Both the position numbers and the translations under genes were made by a program. A stretch of 64,000 nucleotides of DNA from Rhodococcoides kroppenstedtii (GTDB lineage: Bacteria > Actinomycetota > Actinomycetes > Mycobacteriales > Mycobacteriaceae), in assembly GCF_900111805.1 (NCBI RefSeq), contig NZ_FOJN01000002.1, positions 1 through 64,000 of the forward strand, written 5' to 3'. The notes under the pieces were generated by a model that saw only the letters and a list, made by a program, of their open reading frames with translations, was not told where the DNA came from and did not search any database. Below are positions 49,750 to 57,736 of the stretch, piece after piece; positions within the stretch are counted from its first letter, which is position 1, and every line of letters begins with the position of its first letter.

Positions 49750-50811
49750 TCAGAGCTGTTCGGTCTCGGCGTAGTCCTGCTCGGCTCCGTCGGCGTCGCT
49801 CACGCTGCCGTCGGTGTCGCTCCAGGTTCCGGTGGCGGCGTCGTACCCGGCAACGGTGCTGGGATCGAAGGTCGCCGGGCTGTCCTTGAGCGAGAGGCCG
49901 AGCGAGTGCAGCTTGACCTTGACCTCGTCGATGGACTTCTGTCCGAAGTTGCGGATATCCAGCAGGTCCGACTCGGTGCGACCGACCAGCTCGCCGACGG
50001 TGTGCACACCCTCGCGCTTGAGGCAGTTGTAGGACCGGACCGTGAGGTCCAGGTCCTCGATCGGCAGACCGAAGGAGGCGATGTGGTCGGCCTCGGCGGG
50101 CGAGGGTCCGATCTCGATGCCTTCTGCTTCGACGTTGAGCTCACGGGCCAGCCCGAACAGCTCGACCAGGGTCTTGCCCGCCGAAGCGAGCGCGTCCCGA
50201 GCGGTGATGGAGTTCTTGGTCTCGACGTCCAGCACGAGCCGATCGAAGTCGGTGCGCTGCTCGACGCGAGTGGCCTCCACCTTGTAGGTCACCTTGAGCA
50301 CGGGCGAGTAGATCGAGTCGACCGGGATACGGCCGATCTCGGCGCCCGAGGCCTTGTTCTGCACGGCCGGCACGTAGCCGCGGCCCCGCTCGACGACGAG
50401 CTCGATCTCGAGCTTGCCCTTGTCGTTGAGGGTCGCGATGTGCAGGTCCGGGTTGTTCACGGTGACGCCGGCCGGCGGCACGATGTCGCCGGCGGTGACG
50501 GTGCCCGGGCCCTGCTTGCGGACGTACATGGTGACCGGCTCGTCCTCGTCGGAGCTCACGACGAGTCCCTTGAGGTTCAGGATGATGTCGGTGACGTCTT
50601 CCTTCACCCCGGGGACGGTGGTGAACTCGTGCAGGACGCCGTCGATGCGGATGCTGGTGACAGCGGCGCCGGGGATCGACGAGAGCAGGGTGCGGCGGAG
50701 CGAATTGCCGAGGGTGTACCCGAAGCCAGGCTCGAGGGGCTCGATGACGAACTTCGAGCGGTTGTCAGCGATGACCTCTTCGGTCAGCGTGGGTCGCTGA
50801 GAAATGAGCAT
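49750..50811 (-). CDS. rpoA: RNA polymerase alpha subunit
   Basis: 353 residues. N-terminal dimerisation domain (1-230, [20 protein letters not shown]) and C-terminal domain (about 250-320, [20 protein letters not shown] and [12 protein letters not shown]) that contacts UP elements and activators. The acidic tail is normal for actinobacteria. ATG at 50811. Confidence 0.97.
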   Translation of the reverse strand: MLISQRPTLTEEVIADNRSKFVIEPLEPGFGYTLGNSLRRTLLSSIPGAAVTSIRIDGVLHEFTTVPGVKEDVTDIILNLKGLVVSSDEDEPVTMYVRKQGPGTVTAGDIVPPAGVTVNNPDLHIATLNDKGKLEIELVVERGRGYVPAVQNKASGAEIGRIPVDSIYSPVLKVTYKVEATRVEQRTDFDRLVLDVETKNSITARDALASAGKTLVELFGLARELNVEAEGIEIGPSPAEADHIASFGLPIEDLDLTVRSYNCLKREGVHTVGELVGRTESDLLDIRNFGQKSIDEVKVKLHSLGLSLKDSPATFDPSTVAGYDAATGTWSDTDGSVSDADGAEQDYAETEQL

Positions 50812-50928
50812 TGATGTCCTCCTGGGATGAGCGTCCGCTATATGACGCTCGTGGTGGGGGCGACGAACCGCCTGCGAGCCTTGCGCGCATCACGGGGATG
50901 CGCGCAAGGCTCACAGGGCGGGCACGTC

Positions 50929-51534
50929 TTACTTCGAGTAGTACTCGACGATGAGCTGCTCCTGCAGCGGGATGTCGATCTGCGCGCGCTCGGGCTCCTG
51001 GTGGACCAGGATGCGGAGGCGGTTCGGCACGACCTGCAGCCATCCCGGAACCGGACGCTCGCCGTAGGTCTCACGGGCGATCTGGAACGGGAGGGTGCTC
51101 AGCGACTTCTCGCGGACGTCGATGATGTCGTACTGCGAGACGCGGTAGCTGGGGATGTCGACCTTCTTGTTGTTGACCAAGAAGTGGCCGTGCGTGACCA
51201 GCTGGCGTGCCTGCCGACGCGTCCGGGCGAGGCCCGCACGGTAGACGACGTTGTCCAGACGCGTCTCGAGGATGCGCAGCAGGTTCTCACCCGTCTTGCC
51301 CTTGAGGCGGTTGGCTTCCTTGTAATACAGGGAGAACTGCTTCTCCATGACGCCGTAGGTGAAGCGTGCCTTCTGCTTCTCCTGCAGCTGGAGCAGGTAC
51401 TCGCTCTCCTTGATCCGCGCGCGGCCGTGCTGGCCGGGCGGGTAGGGGCGACGCTCGAAGGCCTGGTCGCCTCCGACGAGGTCGACGCGCAGACGACGCG
51501 ACTTGCGGGTGATGGGTCCGGTATAACGAGCCAT
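50929..51534 (-). CDS. rpsD: 30S ribosomal protein S4
   Basis: 201 residues. Typical start MARYTGPITRKSRRL, S4 RNA-binding domain about 90-155 (RLDNVVYRAGLARTRRQARQ). No zinc-binding cysteines, so it is the C-minus form. Between rpsK and rpoA as expected. Confidence 0.97.
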   Translation of the reverse strand: MARYTGPITRKSRRLRVDLVGGDQAFERRPYPPGQHGRARIKESEYLLQLQEKQKARFTYGVMEKQFSLYYKEANRLKGKTGENLLRILETRLDNVVYRAGLARTRRQARQLVTHGHFLVNNKKVDIPSYRVSQYDIIDVREKSLSTLPFQIARETYGERPVPGWLQVVPNRLRILVHQEPERAQIDIPLQEQLIVEYYSK

Positions 51535-51554
51535 GTTCTGTTACTTCCTTCCCG

Positions 51555-51968
51555 CTAGACGCGACGGCGCTTGGGCGGACGGCAGCCGTTGTGCGGCTGG
51601 GGGGTGACATCGGAGATGGTGCCGACCTCGAGGCCTGCCGCCTGGAGCGAACGGATCGCGGTCTCGCGGCCGGAGCCGGGACCCTTCACGAACACGTCGA
51701 CCTTCTTCACGCCGTGCTCCTGCGCCTTGCGCGCAGCGTTCTCGGCCGCGAGCTGAGCAGCGAACGGAGTCGACTTGCGCGAGCCCTTGAAGCCCACGTG
51801 ACCCGACGACGCCCACGAGATGACGTTGCCACTCGGATCTGTGATCGACACGATCGTGTTGTTGAACGTGCTCTTGATGTGCGCGCTGCCGTGCGGAACG
51901 TTCTTCTTGTCCCTGCGGCGCGTCTTCTGGGTCTTCTTCGGACCGGAGGTGCGTGACTTCGGGGGCAT
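51555..51968 (-). CDS. rpsK: 30S ribosomal protein S11
   Basis: 137 residues. Conserved [21 protein letters not shown] and the C-terminal [13 protein letters not shown]. The ATG shares one base with the rpsM stop (51968), indicating translational coupling. Confidence 0.97.
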   Translation of the reverse strand: MPPKSRTSGPKKTQKTRRRDKKNVPHGSAHIKSTFNNTIVSITDPSGNVISWASSGHVGFKGSRKSTPFAAQLAAENAARKAQEHGVKKVDVFVKGPGSGRETAIRSLQAAGLEVGTISDVTPQPHNGCRPPKRRRV

Positions 51969-52342
51969 TACTTCGCCTTCTTCTTGCCGGCAATGGTGCG
52001 CTTCGGTCCCTTGCGGGTGCGCGCATTGGTCTTCGTGCGCTGTCCACGGACGGGCAGACCACGACGGTGGCGAAGGCCCTGGTAGCAGCCGATCTCGATC
52101 TTGCGTCGGATGTCGGCCTGCACCTCACGGCGCAGGTCGCCCTCGACCTTGAGCGACTCCTCGATGTACTCGCGGAGCTTGGTCAGGTCCTCGTCGGTGA
52201 GGTCCTTGCTGCGCAGGTCCGGGCTGACGCCGGTGGCCGCGAGGATCTCGTGCGACCGGGTACGGCCGATGCCGTAGATGTAGGTGAGTGCGATCTCCAT
52301 GCGCTTCTCGCGCGGAAGATCCACACCGGCTAGACGTGCCAT
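51968..52342 (-). CDS. rpsM: 30S ribosomal protein S13
   Basis: 124 residues. Starts [20 protein letters not shown] and has the [20 protein letters not shown] block that contacts 16S rRNA and S19. Standard order after rpmJ. Confidence 0.97.
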   Translation of the reverse strand: MARLAGVDLPREKRMEIALTYIYGIGRTRSHEILAATGVSPDLRSKDLTDEDLTKLREYIEESLKVEGDLRREVQADIRRKIEIGCYQGLRHRRGLPVRGQRTKTNARTRKGPKRTIAGKKKAK

Positions 52343-52511
52343 GTGGCGGTTCCTTCATTCGTGCGGAGGTCTGCTCCCGGTCCGTCCCCATACGTGTGTG
52401 CTCGGGGCCCCGGCCTCCGCGGCCGAGGGTGCACCACCCGCGTGTGGGTGGCTGGTGCTGGGAGGTCTTCTTCTGGCGGTGGTGCCAAGTAGATCTTCGA
52501 GAGAGGGTCGA

Positions 52512-52625
52512 TCAGCCCTGACGCTGCTTGTGGCGCAGGTTGTCGCAGATGACCATGACCCGGCCGTTGCGGCGGATCACTTTGCACTTCTCGCAGATCG
52601 GCTTGACGCTCGGGTTGACCTTCAC
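52512..52625 (-). CDS. rpmJ: 50S ribosomal protein L36
   Basis: 37 residues from the GTG at 52625. The zinc ribbon C-x2-C-x12-C-x4-H (ICEKCK ... VICDNLRH) is intact, so this is the zinc-containing form of L36. The longer upstream frame has no family similarity. Confidence 0.95.
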   Translation of the reverse strand: MKVNPSVKPICEKCKVIRRNGRVMVICDNLRHKQRQG

Positions 52626-52728
52626 GTCTGTTCGATCTCCTGGTCGTGCCCGGCCCCCGTGACCGGCGAGCCGGTGACGAGCTTCGGACATGGTTGATCC
52701 CCGGCCCACAAGGAACCGGGGACTGCTG

Positions 52729-52950
52729 TTACTTGTAGCGGTAGACGATTCGTCCACGCGTCAGGTCGTACGGGGAGAGCTCGACCACGACGCGATCCTC
52801 GGGGAGGATGCGGATGTAGTGCTGCCGCATCTTGCCGCTGATGTGAGCGAGCACCTTGTGACCGTTCTCCAGCTCGATGCGAAACATCGCATTCGGCAGG
52901 GGCTCGACCACTCGACCCTCGACCTCGATTGCGCCGTCCTTCTTTGCCAT
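52729..52950 (-). CDS. infA: Translation initiation factor IF-1
   Basis: 73 residues, S1/OB fold: [20 protein letters not shown] through [13 protein letters not shown]. First gene of the infA-rpmJ-rpsM-rpsK-rpsD-rpoA-rplQ cluster. Confidence 0.97.
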   Translation of the reverse strand: MAKKDGAIEVEGRVVEPLPNAMFRIELENGHKVLAHISGKMRQHYIRILPEDRVVVELSPYDLTRGRIVYRYK

Positions 52951-53036
52951 GTCCTCCGCGATCCTGGCGTGTCACACCTAGAATTGACTTCGTCGTCACC
53001 GACTCATGCAGGCACGCGTGAGCGCACCGACGTTCG

Positions 53037-53066
53037 ATACTACCGGGTCCTCGACGGGCCTACCAA
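53037..53066 (-). promoter_or_regulatory. Candidate promoter of the infA cluster
   Basis: On the minus strand, -35 TTGGTA (53066-53061) and -10 TAGTAT (53042-53037) are separated by 18 bp. It lies about 85 bp before the infA start, in the 160-bp gap after the VOC gene. Confidence 0.4.
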
Positions 53067-53110
53067 ATGCGTCCGAACCGCGCCACCCGGCGGCCGGTCG
53101 ATGCGAACCG

Positions 53111-53536
53111 TCAGCCCGAGTGTCCCGCGTAGGTCCCGACGGACCAGTACACGCCCTCCGGATCGAGCACGGTGAACCCGCGCCCGCCGTGATCCTCGTC
53201 GCGCAAGGCCTCGACGACGCGCCCCGCCGACTGCCGAGCGCGGTCGAAGATCGCCTCGATCGCGTCGTCGTCCACCGCGAGATAGACGGCGCCGATCCCG
53301 GCCGGCAGGCCGGCGATGACGCTGTCCTCGCGCACCGAACCGAGCATGACCCCGCCGGGCGCTCCCCCCGACCCGGTCCACCGGAGCTCCGCGTGGTCGA
53401 CGCGGTCGCCTTCGCCGTACACCGCGACGGCCTCGAATCCGAGGACGTCGGTCAGGAAGGCGATGGCGGCGCGAGCGTCCCGGTAACGCAGGGCCGGCCA
53501 CGTCGCGAAGCCGGGACGTGTCGTCGATGTCACCAC
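53111..53536 (-). CDS. VOC-superfamily (glyoxalase-like) protein
   Basis: 141 residues. Vicinal oxygen chelate fold with ALRYRDARAAIAFLTDVLGF and the C-terminal FTVLDPEGVYWSVG. Metal ligands are not all clear, so it could be an enzyme, a resistance protein or a binding protein. Upstream of infA in the same direction; its 5' end nearly abuts the EcsC-family gene start (divergent, 14 bp apart). Confidence 0.75.
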   Translation of the reverse strand: MVTSTTRPGFATWPALRYRDARAAIAFLTDVLGFEAVAVYGEGDRVDHAELRWTGSGGAPGGVMLGSVREDSVIAGLPAGIGAVYLAVDDDAIEAIFDRARQSAGRVVEALRDEDHGGRGFTVLDPEGVYWSVGTYAGHSG

Positions 53537-53550
53537 CTCACGGTAGAACG

Positions 53551-55341
53551 GTGTCGACGGTGACGGAAGTGCGGAACGAGACGGAGCATGATCGATGGGC
53601 GTGGTCGATGGGTGAGCAGCCGGGCCGGGTCGAGCGGGCGGTGTCGTTGGTCCTCGACAACGGGAGCCGGCTCCAGGCCCCGGCCGTCGAGAAGTACGTG
53701 TGGCGTCTGCGGCGTGCGCACCCCGAGGAGTCGCCCGAGCAGATCGTCGCGCGCCTGGAGAAGATGTTCCTCACCGCGGTGACGTCGAGCGGGGGCGCCG
53801 CCGGGGCGACGGCCGCGATCCCCGGCGTGGGCACCGTGGCCTCGATCGCCGCGATCGGCGGTGAGACCGCGTTCTTCCTCGAAGCCGCGGCACTGCTCAC
53901 CCTCTCCGTAGCGTCGGTCCACGGGATCTCGGTGACGGACCACGAACGTCGCAAGGCCCTCGTCCTGGCCGTCGCGCTCGGGGATTCCGGCAAGGAGATC
54001 GTCCAACGCAGTCTCGGCCGTACCGGCAACGTCGGGAAGATGCTGTCCGCCGGCATCCCCGGCGGCGCCAACCTGTCCGGGTTGAACAAGCGACTGATCA
54101 GCTCGTTCGTCAAGAAGGTCTACGAGGACAACAGCGTCAGTGCCTACAAGAGCAAGGTCCGGCCCGAGTGGGCCGCCCTGCTGAACGATCTGCGATCCGG
54201 CGAGCGAGACGGATTGATCTGCTATGACCTGGACCGCCTGGCGCGTCAGCCCAGAGACCTCGAAGACCTGATCGACGTCATCGACCGGCGCAAGGTGCCG
54301 AACAAGGTGGTTACCGGCGAGGTCAACCTGTCTACCGGCGACGGCATCTTCATGGCTCGCACGCTCGTGAACGTGGCGAACAAGGCCAGTAGGGACACGG
54401 CCAGACGAGTTGCCCGTAAGGCACAGGAGCGCGCAGAACAGGGACTGCCGCAGCAAGGCCGGAGCCGTCCGTTCGGGTACGACCGTGCCTACAACGTCAT
54501 TGAGTCCGAGGCCAAGATGATCCGAGAGGCCTACCGCCGCGTGGTCGCAGGGGAGTCGCTGACGTCGATCCTGTACGACTGGCAGGACACTCCGACAGTC
54601 AGTGGCGGCAAGTGGCACCGAGCAACCCTCAGGGCGATTCTGCGAAATCCTCGCAACGCCGGACTGCGGTTCTACCGAGGCCGGGAGATTGGCGTGGGCA
54701 CGTGGGAGGCAATCGTTCCGCGTGACCTGTGGGAGGCCGCGCAGGAGCGTCTGACCGCGAACCCGAGCAAGCCGGTCGACACGACGAACAAGTACCTGCT
54801 GACCGGCATCGCCAGGTGCGGCCACTGCGGAGCGAAGATGTACGGCAGAGCGGCCAGCAAGCGTAGGAAGGCTCACTACGCTTGTATGAGGAACCTCGGG
54901 GGCTGTGGACGCCTGGTGCGGCAGATGGGGCCGGTCGATGATTTCGTCTCTGCCCTGGTCAAGGCGCACATCTCTCGGGCTGAGCCGCCCGAGGACGTGG
55001 GACCGGACTACTCCGGCGAGATTGCAGCACTCGAACGGCGGATAGCCGAGTTGCGGCAGGCCTGGAACGACGGCGCTCTCAGCCTGCCGGACTTCATACC
55101 GATGCGAGACGCTGAGGACGCCAAAATCAAGGCTCTGCAACGCAAAAAGGCCCAGGTCAGCGCCACCGAGACCATCGGTTCGTTCTCCGAGGGTTTCGAC
55201 AGCGCCAACCTGAGCCAGAAGCGAGCGATCATCATGCGGTTTTTGACGGCTGTGCTGATCAAGCCGACCAACGGCGCTCCCGCACGACGTGTTGACCTAA
55301 GCCTTATTGAGCCAATTTGGAAACAAGCAGATCGGTCATGA
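53551..55341 (+). CDS. Chimera: EcsC-family N-terminus fused to serine-integrase C-terminal part
   Basis: 596 residues from the GTG at 53551. Residues 1-188 are an EcsC-family protein (Gly/Ala-rich hydrophobic stretch GGAAGATAAIPGVGTVASIAA near 80-100). At the shared lysine codon 54115-54117 the frame continues as a large serine recombinase lacking its first 44 residues: VYEDNSVSAYKSKVRPEW, the DRLAR arginines (about 228), recombinase domain (about 300-400), zinc ribbon CGHCGAKM...GGCG (about 423-452) and coiled coil (about 490-555). Without the catalytic serine it cannot recombine DNA, though the DNA-binding domains are whole. Confidence 0.85.
   Translation: MSTVTEVRNETEHDRWAWSMGEQPGRVERAVSLVLDNGSRLQAPAVEKYVWRLRRAHPEESPEQIVARLEKMFLTAVTSSGGAAGATAAIPGVGTVASIAAIGGETAFFLEAAALLTLSVASVHGISVTDHERRKALVLAVALGDSGKEIVQRSLGRTGNVGKMLSAGIPGGANLSGLNKRLISSFVKKVYEDNSVSAYKSKVRPEWAALLNDLRSGERDGLICYDLDRLARQPRDLEDLIDVIDRRKVPNKVVTGEVNLSTGDGIFMARTLVNVANKASRDTARRVARKAQERAEQGLPQQGRSRPFGYDRAYNVIESEAKMIREAYRRVVAGESLTSILYDWQDTPTVSGGKWHRATLRAILRNPRNAGLRFYRGREIGVGTWEAIVPRDLWEAAQERLTANPSKPVDTTNKYLLTGIARCGHCGAKMYGRAASKRRKAHYACMRNLGGCGRLVRQMGPVDDFVSALVKAHISRAEPPEDVGPDYSGEIAALERRIAELRQAWNDGALSLPDFIPMRDAEDAKIKALQRKKAQVSATETIGSFSEGFDSANLSQKRAIIMRFLTAVLIKPTNGAPARRVDLSLIEPIWKQADRS
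54115..54117. other. Right inversion breakpoint (in EcsC / integrase gene)
   Basis: Left of this AAG is EcsC-family 5' coding sequence in the high-GC host style; right of it is integrase sequence (GTCTACGAGGACAAC). It is reciprocal to the junction at 35605-35607. Confidence 0.8.
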
Positions 55342-55423
55342 ACTCAATATCAGTTGTCACTAGGCTGGGAGCCGTCTCAAGCGCCAGGGCTACCGCCTGA
55401 GCGATATCGTAAACAGGGGACAT
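55304..55423 (-). CDS. Possible 39-residue prophage protein antisense to the integrase 3' end
   Basis: A short frame from the ATG at 55423 to the TAA at 55306-55304, product beginning MSPVYDIAQAVALALETAPS and forming a plausible amphipathic helix. It overlaps the integrase 3' end by 38 bp, convergently. A perfect AAAGGAGG (55537-55530, minus strand) lies further upstream without a start codon at normal spacing. Not recognised; may be chance. Confidence 0.28.
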   Translation of the reverse strand: MSPVYDIAQAVALALETAPSLVTTDIEFMTDLLVSKLAQ

Positions 55424-55663
55424 ATTCCATCACTGGTCCTTCGTGGTAGGTGGTTGTTGCGAGCACGGTTATGCCTTTCGTCGTTTCGTGCTGTGTCGTA
55501 CTTGCTGGTTTCAGTCTGGTCTTGCTGGACCTCCTTTCGCTTCGTATGGGAAAAGCGTAGTACCATTTCTACGCGGCATGCAAATAGCGTTTGACCTGCA
55601 CAAATGCAAGAAACATGGATTGATATTTGCTTTAATTCCGACGCTCCGAACCGTCCATGAAAA

Positions 55664-55672
55664 TGCTATAAT
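55664..55672 (+). promoter_or_regulatory. Extended -10 promoter (prophage)
   Basis: TGCTATAAT with a consensus TATAAT hexamer; no -35 match at normal spacing, so it should depend on the extended TGn element. Followed about 72 bp later by a strong terminator. Confidence 0.55.
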
Positions 55673-55678
55673 GATAAG

Positions 55679-55785
55679 GCGGATTTATTGGAGTCGTCTT
55701 GTGGTCCTACCCTGTAAGAAGTCTCTGATTGTTTCACTGGTGGCAAAACCGCCCTGGTCGTCCTGATCGGGGCGGTTTTGCGTTA
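55679..55785 (+). ncRNA. Candidate short phage RNA
   Basis: The DNA between the promoter at 55664-55672 and the terminator ending near 55780 would give a transcript of about 105 nt with no credible reading frame. It could be a regulatory RNA or an attenuated leader for the genes downstream. Both ends are inferred, not mapped. Confidence 0.3.
55744..55780 (+). terminator. Rho-independent terminator (prophage)
   Basis: CAAAACCGCCC (55744-55754) pairs perfectly with GGGCGGTTTTG (55770-55780): an 11-bp stem, 15-base loop and a TTTT tract in the 3' arm. Confidence 0.75.
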
Positions 55786-55928
55786 GGGGTAGTTGCACCT
55801 ACTGCCGGCTTGTTATTAAGCCCTAGGGCGAACTATGGGCCAGCAATTGCCTGTTGACAGCAAGTTCTTATTCACGGAATATAGATCATGAGAAATCGAC
55901 AAGGATGCCCGAGGCTGCCGCCGACGCA

Positions 55929-55958
55929 TTGCATTCAAACCATCGAATTTGCTATAAT
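55929..55958 (+). promoter_or_regulatory. Prophage promoter with extended -10
   Basis: TGCTATAAT at 55950-55958 with a possible -35 TTGCAT at 55929-55934 (18-bp spacing). It reads into a leader of about 140 nt that contains a terminator hairpin before the gene at 56103. Confidence 0.55.
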
Positions 55959-56020
55959 TGATGTGAACACGAAGCCCTTGGACGACTACCTTGAAAGGCG
56001 CAACATAGACTTTTTCTTTT

Positions 56021-56087
56021 GATAGGGAAATTGCTGAAAGGCCGGTGGGGAGTAGTCGCCCTACCGGCCTTTTTGTTACTCCCTATC
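56021..56087 (+). terminator. Leader terminator nested in a longer stem (possible attenuator)
   Basis: Inner hairpin: AAAGGCCGGTGGGG (56037-56050) pairs with CCCTACCGGCCTTT (56059-56072), ending in TTTTT. Outer arms GATAGGGA (56021-56028) and TCCCTATC (56080-56087) are perfect complements enclosing it. It lies between the promoter at 55950 and the start codon at 56103, so it may gate transcription of the downstream operon. Confidence 0.65.
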
Positions 56088-56102
56088 AGAAAGAAGAACA
56101 AC

Positions 56103-56255
56103 ATGACCCACAACGAATATTTGCAGGCAATCTCAGAGGCCACTTGCTATGAAGATGCCGACCGCATCGCACGCAACCAGGCCGTCAGCGGCCTCAAGGC
56201 CAGGTTCCCCGAACTAGCCGATCAGATCGACAAGTTGGTCGGTGATATTTCGTGA
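56103..56255 (+). CDS. Small prophage protein, unknown function
   Basis: 50 residues from the ATG at 56103, with AGAAAG upstream. Product MTHNEYLQAISEATCYEDAD onward, acidic and helical with no known domain. Its stop overlaps the next gene (GTGA at 56252-56255). First gene after the attenuator-like leader. Confidence 0.6.
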   Translation: MTHNEYLQAISEATCYEDADRIARNQAVSGLKARFPELADQIDKLVGDIS

Positions 56256-57343
56256 CTGCCACATCGACCGACGCGCGGGTAGTCGCCGCCAAGAGGCCAC
56301 GCAGGCTCTCAGACCTCAAAAGCCAAATCTGGCACGCCAAGGACGATGAAGCCAAGGACGCCTACTACTGGAACACACCTTCATACATAGAACCAGAAGA
56401 TCAGTACGAGCCCGACAACCTTACCGATACTTATGTTACCTCTGATTCTAAGCACTCACCCACTACATCTTCTATCCATACTGATGAGGCATTTGATTCT
56501 AGTGTTTTGGATAAGAGTAATGTTTCATCCTGTTCCGTCTTTATAGTAGAAGAAGTGCGAGAAGAGACGTCAAAAAATATCAAAGAAAACCGAAAAATTG
56601 TTTTTGAGGTAGATGGCGAAGTAATAGAGAAGTGGAGTGCTCTGCAACGCACTGCTAGGGCGTCTGGCATCACGATTTACAGGAACGACGAGAACGAAGG
56701 AAAGTCGTGGATTCAACGTCACGAGTACCTTCCCGCTATTGGTCGTATGGTTCGCGGTCTTGGAAGGACCGGGGAGGACTACTACGACGCGATTGGTGAA
56801 GCGTTCGTGATCTTCTGCGAAATCAAGGCAAAAGAAGCCAGCGTGACCCGACTGACTGGACACGTACCCGAGCATCCCATGTCTTACTACATCACTCGTA
56901 TCCAGCGAGAAATGATTCGCGTTTACAGACGGCAGAAGATGCTTGAGAAGTGGGCCGGTTATTCCGGTACTGTTGACTATGAGGAGAATGATGCAATTAT
57001 GAACGACCCGTTGATTGATATGGTGGAAGAGGCTGAACTAGAGAATTACCGTCACAGTCTGACACCGACACAGTTGAAGACTTTCATGGAGACAGAGCGA
57101 GCATTGGACGACGACCCTGAGGTTGAGTTCGACAGCAATTTTCGCCGGAAGGTGCAGAGATTACCTAAGGTGAAGAGAGATTATTCATCAAGTAACCGCA
57201 CATCTACTGCACAGAAGGTAAGAGGCGACCAGTTGAGAGACAACGTAGACGAGTACGACTTCCCGGTCACGACGAAGAGAATCAGACCCAAGCAGTTTTC
57301 GTCGTATTTCGAAGACGAATGGGAAAGGGGGAACAAAGCATGA
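56252..57343 (+). CDS. Prophage protein resembling a degenerate RNA polymerase sigma factor
   Basis: 363 residues, GTG start overlapping the previous stop. Residues about 160-235 look like sigma region 2: a helical DAIGEAFVIFCEIKAKE followed by PMSYYITRIQREMIRVYRRQK, where ECF factors have the -10-binding helix ending in a basic RRRK run. LTPTQLKTF may start region 4. Residues about 55-125 are an AT-rich, Ser/Asp/Thr-rich stretch that looks inserted. The sigma assignment is tentative; a general helical phage protein is the alternative. Confidence 0.4.
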   Translation: MTATSTDARVVAAKRPRRLSDLKSQIWHAKDDEAKDAYYWNTPSYIEPEDQYEPDNLTDTYVTSDSKHSPTTSSIHTDEAFDSSVLDKSNVSSCSVFIVEEVREETSKNIKENRKIVFEVDGEVIEKWSALQRTARASGITIYRNDENEGKSWIQRHEYLPAIGRMVRGLGRTGEDYYDAIGEAFVIFCEIKAKEASVTRLTGHVPEHPMSYYITRIQREMIRVYRRQKMLEKWAGYSGTVDYEENDAIMNDPLIDMVEEAELENYRHSLTPTQLKTFMETERALDDDPEVEFDSNFRRKVQRLPKVKRDYSSSNRTSTAQKVRGDQLRDNVDEYDFPVTTKRIRPKQFSSYFEDEWERGNKA

Positions 57344-57537
57344 CAGAAGGACGAATGATACGGAACAAGTCGCACAGTTATGACGTACCCGAGCACGCTA
57401 ACCGCATCAACAGTATCTTTGAGACAATCGAAGATTTGCTAGCAGAAGCGCAATCGCTTGGATGCAGCAATCAACGCTTCCAATTGAGTCTGAGGCACTG
57501 GCTCGGGAAGTTCAGCCGCGAACGCCGCATGAAGTAG
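57340..57537 (+). CDS. Small basic prophage protein
   Basis: 65 residues from the ATG at 57340 (ATGA overlap with the previous gene). Helical, with AEAQSLGCSNQRFQ and a basic C-terminus (FSRERRMK). Not recognised. Last gene of this small operon. Confidence 0.5.
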   Translation: MTEGRMIRNKSHSYDVPEHANRINSIFETIEDLLAEAQSLGCSNQRFQLSLRHWLGKFSRERRMK

Positions 57538-57680
57538 CGATTGCTGGCCCGTAATTTATCCTGAAAGCGTTTAGAATTGCAACGACGGACGGATAGGCCG
57601 GCTTGCCATGAAGGGCCGGGCTGAGTCGTTCTGACGTAGATCTATTCGAATTACATGCAAAAGCATTTTAGACGCAATTG

Positions 57681-57689
57681 TGTTATAAT
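57681..57689 (+). promoter_or_regulatory. Extended -10 promoter (prophage)
   Basis: TGTTATAAT followed by TGATGTGG, the same downstream context (TTGATGTG) as the promoter at 55950. It lies 48 bp before the small gene at 57737. Confidence 0.55.
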
Positions 57690-57736
57690 TGATGTGGCTC
57701 AGTCGAAAGACTAATCTATGCCAACGTAGGAACATT

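Larger units (their letters stand above)
35605..54117. other. 18.5-kb inverted segment (ESX-4 and ribosomal genes)
   Basis: The ends are reciprocal: EcsC 3' part joined to integrase 5' part on the left, EcsC 5' part joined to integrase 3' part on the right, in opposite orientations. Reversing the block rebuilds an uninterrupted integrase (about 453 codons) and an uninterrupted EcsC gene (about 250 codons), with reading frame kept at both joints. The rebuilt order infA to truA to ESX to Esx gene, same direction, followed by the prophage, matches the usual actinobacterial order. Confidence 0.8.
55424..56102. other. Prophage intergenic region with promoters and terminators
   Basis: About 680 bp with no convincing gene. 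It holds an extended -10 promoter and terminator (55664-55780), a TTGACA box at 55854-55859 with AT-rich DNA about 20 bp downstream, a second extended -10 promoter (55950-55958) and a second terminator (56037-56072). Since terminase genes normally lie near the virion left end, the phage cohesive end could also be here; no cos site can be identified by eye. Confidence 0.5.

Noticed and set aside
53551-55341. Simple model: attP lies inside the integrase gene and attB in the EcsC gene, so integration alone splits both
   Set aside because: That would put the integrase 5' / EcsC 3' fusion at the far end of the prophage in the same orientation. Instead it lies 18.5 kb upstream on the opposite strand and its upstream side is joined to the Esx gene, so a separate inversion is needed.
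55443-55766. 107-codon plus-strand frame in the prophage gap
   Set aside because: Cys/Trp-rich composition unlike a protein, no ribosome binding site, and it runs across a promoter and into a terminator.
55888-56022. 44-codon frame starting MRNRQGCPRL
   Set aside because: It spans the promoter at 55950 and has no ribosome binding site; more likely leader DNA.
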